Source: Prionailurus bengalensis (Eukaryota > Chordata > Mammalia > Carnivora > Felidae). Taken from it: 64,000 nt of DNA. The notes beneath the pieces are model-generated. The model was not told where the DNA came from. It saw nothing but the letters and a program-made list of their open reading frames with translations, and made no database searches. The translations under genes were made by a program, and so were the position numbers. Positions 59,906 to 64,000 of this stretch are shown here, piece by piece (positions within the stretch are counted from its first letter, which is position 1; each line of letters starts with the position of its first letter). The stretch spans positions 52,151,501 to 52,215,500 of the forward strand of contig NC_057355.1 in the NCBI RefSeq assembly GCF_016509475.1. The letters run 5' to 3'.

Positions 59906-61565
59906 ATGTAAAGCCACAAGTTGGTGTAGCTATAACCTTTCTTAAATGTACATGATTTACATACATGCTTTTAAAAAGTGAATTAGTTTTAGTAATTTTT
60001 ATTGAATCATGTACTGCCATATTCAGTTTGGATACATTTATTTATTTGCAAAACCAGCCAAAAACACTACTGATCCAATCAGGTTCTCTTAGTTTTCCCC
60101 AACTGTCAATGTGGTTTTCAGTGAACAATGAACTCTTACCTCTTGGTTAGTACTGAATGTGCCAGAGTACTGACTCATTGCACAGGGGAAACGCCAAAAA
60201 AATGTCATGATGATGCAGGCTGTCCACCTCAGACCTGGAAATCCTCCTGGGCCCTTTCCCAGCTTAGTCCCTGTGTAATGTGCATGCCCTGAATCTTGTC
60301 AGGTCTTCAAGAGCATGCTGTAGCTCCTACTGCCGTTGCAGCCCTTTATCTGAGCCCAGACGGCTCATATCCTCAAACATCTCTCTCTTGTCTCCTGCCT
60401 TTGTGCTGGAAAGTGCTGAAGCCTCCATTCCACACCTGGGCCAGAATCTCTCCTGTTCAGTGATGGCCACGCAAAGACTCTACTATTCCAGGCTCCAGCT
60501 TCCTCCAAGGCCTACCCAGAACCCGAGATGGGGATCTGAATCAACTTCTCTTAGCGACATAAAGATCTTTAGTCATTACAAGACTACAACCTTACAACCA
60601 GGGAACCCCAAGACCTGATAAATGACTCCGTGTGCTACTTTCTTGAGGATGCAACAGTTATTTGTTTACTAGGGGTTTCCTTGAGCCCCTCTTAGGACAG
60701 CCCACCCTCTCTCCAACCACATTTCCTCACCCAACTTCAAACATCCCTTCCCCAGCCTTCCAGCCGCGCATTCCATTGTTCACTCTTTCCCCTCCCTCAG
60801 CCGGACCATACACCACTTGCCTGTCTGCTCAGCTGCTCTGACTGTGCTGAAGGCAGTAGAGTCAGTCCTCAATTGCCCCCCTGGCCTGACTTCAGGCCGA
60901 TCTTTGCACAACTTCTTGTTCTCGCTTCTCAGCAGTACATTCTTTAACATTATCACTAATTTGCCTTTTCATAATTCCCTTGTGACACACAGTAGGGATT
61001 CACAGAAAAATCTTGAAAGAACACAGTCCTATCTTCGTAGCCCCTTCTCAATAGTCTCCTCACTCACCTTACCTATAGACCTAGCTCATACCTTGGAATG
61101 CAAGGCTGAAAAATTAGGAGCAGTTTTCCTTGTAGCTTTCCTTGGCTTAAAAGGCTTTGGTCTGCCTGACCTGAGCGTTACTATAAAGAAGAGGGAAAAT
61201 AAGATCCATAAAGTGATTACTTTGGAAGTTTTGAAAAATATCCATGTACCTGACACTTCTTTTGTCAAGTGCAAAAGTACAAAAAGATACATTCCAAAGC
61301 CCACCAAAAGGAAATTTGAGGATCCTGGTCAGTTTGTATGATTTGCTTTATCCCGTTTGGCTCTTTCTGGGTGAGTAATTATGCATAACACAGATCAGAT
61401 CTTTTAATACCATGTGAGGGAGGCTATGAAAATATTGGGAATTTCAGTGTAGTGATTGTTTTAAGAAATTACTATCTTGGTAACCCTAGGTCAAGGGGTA
61501 CCTGTCCTATCCTGAGAAATCCTCACATAATATTCATGCACCAACCTGCCCTCCCCACCCCACCT

Positions 61566-61566
<1 letters not shown>

Positions 61567-61601
<35 letters not shown>

Positions 61602-61626
61602 ACTCACACACACACACACACACACA
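61567..61626 (+). repeat. (TCTG)n-(TC)n-(AC)n compound microsatellite in the 3' UTR region
   Basis: About six TCTG units, then TC repeats, then AC repeats. Confidence 0.95.
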
Positions 61627-61693
61627 GTTACCAGAATGTAGAGTTCCCCAGGAGGCATAATCAAGGATCCTCTGGGTAACTGCAATTGTTTAG

Positions 61694-61699
61694 AATAAA
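61694..61699 (+). terminator. Candidate poly(A) signal AATAAA
   Basis: Canonical hexamer about 3.5 kb after the stop, shortly after the compound microsatellite. Use is not demonstrated. Confidence 0.25.
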
Positions 61700-61794
61700 A
61701 TAGAAAGCAAAACTTAGCATGTGACCCTTAGATTCTCCTGCTGAAAGTAGTGCAGAACAGTACATTGTATCTGGCTATGCTTTTCTTCAGCGCA

Positions 61795-61920
61795 CTTCCT
61801 CTGTTACCTCATTGTGTCCTCACAACAGCACTGGAAGGCAGAAAGGGTAGCTACTATAGTCACTTGCTGATGCTACACAGAAAGAGGTCAGTGACTTGCT
61901 GAGGTCACACAGCCCTCCTG
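61795..61920 (-). mobile_element. MIR-like relic, antisense, in the 3' UTR region
   Basis: ttgtgtcctcacaacagcac, agtgacttgctgaggtcaca resemble the reverse complement of MIR. Diverged. Confidence 0.5.
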
Positions 61921-64000
61921 CCATGCCGCTTTCCTGAATGTAGCAGTGTCAGTGTGGCAGGTGGGAGCAGGAAAGTAAAAGATCTCAAGGTGACATGTGG
62001 TTTCTCCTGGTACCCATGGGGTACCCTGGGTCAACAAGAGGTGCTTTTTTTTTTTTCTTATCAAAATTGGCAACGGGCATACGGGAACTGAGCAAGCGCC
62101 AAGGACCAGGTTGTCTGTGCTAACGAGATGAAGTGCCCAGAGCCTGGTGGCTTTCTTTTTGTCAGTTACCTTCTATAACTAGGTGTGATTTTTGTAATGA
62201 GTCAGAGCTCCCTTGAAAGGTGCAACACTCTGTGCTTAGGTCTTTAATTAGTGGCAGGCTGGCTCAAACTGACTGGAAGCAGTGAAAGCCTCCCAAAAGT
62301 TCGGAGGAAAGTCAGTCTCCATACACACACTCCTCAGAGCCAGCACAAGAGCCACCAGACGAGCTATGCAGCCGGCCATCAAGCCCCTGGGTACCTTCTG
62401 AGGCCTGTCTGTGGGCAAGCCGTATCCATGTCCGTGTGTTTGGACATTTTGGTGTGTGCATGCTGCCGGTGTTTACTTTGGAGCTAGGAGGTACGCTATG
62501 TGCATGCGTGTCAGAGAGGCTGTGTGTATTGCTGTGGCCTCCGTTCATGGTTAAGTGCGTTGTAATTTCTTCTCAGGGCGTGCTGTGAGGACCGCCTTAA
62601 CCCCTGCTCCCTTCCCTCCGAGAGCTGCCTTAAGTTCTCTGGAACTTTTCCTCTGTAAGGGACCGACTTACCTGGAGAGGATATCTTGCCGTGTTTCTCA
62701 AGGTTTTGTGAGGGTTTTGGTTGGGTGTGGCCTCCAACCGCTAATTCCTTTTCTTCCTGCATGACTCTCCCCTCCTGTTACTTCTCCTTCCTTTTCTTTT
62801 CTGTTATTTCCAAACAGGTGTTGGAACTCAGGCAGCACCAGTCTCAGAGCCAGTGAATGTGGGCTGAGACAGTGTTCCTGAGTTTGGGGGGCTTGGTGTC
62901 ACAAGTAAGCAAATGAACATATGGAAGAAATAGATCAGTTCGCTTCTTGGTAATGCTTAAATGGCTTGTTTTCCCCAGATCTTTTCTTGATACAGGTAAA
63001 GGGTACAGCTGTAACACCTTCCATGGACATGCTTTAAAAAATTTTTTAAAGAACCCTGTACTATATGTAAAAGTTTGAATGAAAATAGGGAAGAGTGCTG
63101 TAAATTCTATTCCATTGTATTACCCTAAATTAAATCAACCTGGAGTTACAGTAGACTTCTCAACAGATCAGGAACTGAAAAGTAATCTGTAAAATACCTG
63201 CCAAAATGCATTTTATACATTTTTTAATTTTATAATTTGGTCTAGCGAAAATGTTCATTAGCTTAACTTAATGAGTGTCATTAGCTTCCTAAAATGACTG
63301 AAAACGATTAACATTTCCTTAGTATTGTGATATAGCTTGAAATATTTGAAAGAAAAATGTTCCTTGCGTGGAAACTGGTACGTATAATTTAATGCTTGGT
63401 AGGTCAGTACATTTTCATGCATTTTTCAGTCAATAGTTTCAAATATCTTATTGGTACCACATGTTATAAAACTGTAGCCTATATTTCAGGCTCTCTAAAT
63501 CACTTGAGCCATTTAATATTTTCCAACAAATGGTGAATTTTTCCTTTAAATGTGGATATGTATGTTGTAATTTATGATTCCTAGTTATGTATTTTTGTGG
63601 ACTCTTGGAGTAATGTTCACTTTTTTGTGTCCTTGGAAAATTTAAATTGCTCTAACAGTGTTACACCGGAATGAGCTCATGAGATTTAACATATTGTATT
63701 TTAATTATTAACTTTAATTATTAATTTGCTGTGAAATGGATATGCCTTTTAACTACAATGAAAACGAACATTGAAGTTTTTCAAATATTTTTCCTTGTTG
63801 GGTCTGTAAAAGGAATTCTATTTTGATCTACATAGAAAAACATGATATGGTTAATCTTTGAAAAGTTCTTAGGTAAAATACTCATCCATTAGAAAGGAAG
63901 CAGAAATACTGAGAAGTGAAAGGCACTATCAACCACCTCTGGTTTTAAACTGAAACCATCCCAGCATATCCCACATGGAATTTTTAAAAATAAGTTAACA

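Larger units (their letters stand above)
58162..64000 (+). other. MYO5A: MYO5A 3' UTR and downstream sequence (end not determined)
   Basis: No further exon or start of another gene is visible. Mammalian MYO5A is known to have a long 3' UTR of several kb, so most or all of this stretch may be transcribed. It has several AATAAA hexamers, a MIR-like relic near 61795-61920, a compound microsatellite at 61567-61626, and AT-rich UTR-like sequence from 62900 to the end. The terminal poly(A) site cannot be fixed from sequence alone. Confidence 0.7.

Noticed and set aside
62000..64000. Start of the neighbouring gene (MYO5C is next to MYO5A in human)
   Set aside because: No class V myosin exon or other exon is recognisable before the window ends.

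Overview
This is mammalian nuclear DNA, almost certainly from a cat-family carnivore. It carries many tRNA-derived carnivore SINEs of the felid type (a head such as GGCGCCTGGGTGGCTCAG, a CT-rich body, an A-rich tail and clear target-site duplications), a carnivore-type L1 3' tail, and older L2, MIR, MER5-like and L1 relics. Bacterial gene organisation, CRISPR arrays and functional RNA genes are not seen.

The window holds one gene on the + strand: the 3' half of MYO5A (unconventional myosin Va, the dilute / Griscelli type 1 locus). It opens inside an intron (1-3538). Twenty-two coding exons run from 3539 to the stop codon at 58159-58161, and about 5.8 kb of downstream 3' UTR-like sequence fills the rest. 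Reading frames and splice phases join across every junction and give about 1021 codons if all exons are used. In order the exons encode IQ motifs 5-6, the proximal coiled coil, a PEST-like linker, the medial coiled coil, the alternatively spliced A-F region, the distal coiled coil, and the globular cargo-binding tail with its DIL domain. The motor domain and IQ1-4 lie upstream of the window.

The alternative exons are all recognisable: B, a 9-nt microexon encoding DDK next to the dynein light chain site; D, 27 codons; and F, 25 codons, the melanophilin-binding exon of melanocytes. Local sequence suggests how they are controlled: UGC motifs before B, a UGCAUG (Rbfox-type) element inside the 3' splice site of D, and weak donors on D and F.

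I see no new multi-gene system. The most unusual features concern splicing. Two independent antisense SINE insertions, at 3789-4016 and 15327-15717, each have a target-site duplication that contains the neighbouring exon's 5' splice site, so each exon now has a second copy of its donor about 240 or 405 nt downstream. The intron at 46217-48275 begins with GC instead of GT. Also of note are same-orientation SINEs flanking an in-frame exon and a G-quadruplex-like tract between exons A and B. Comparisons with human or mouse sequence are from memory and were not computed.
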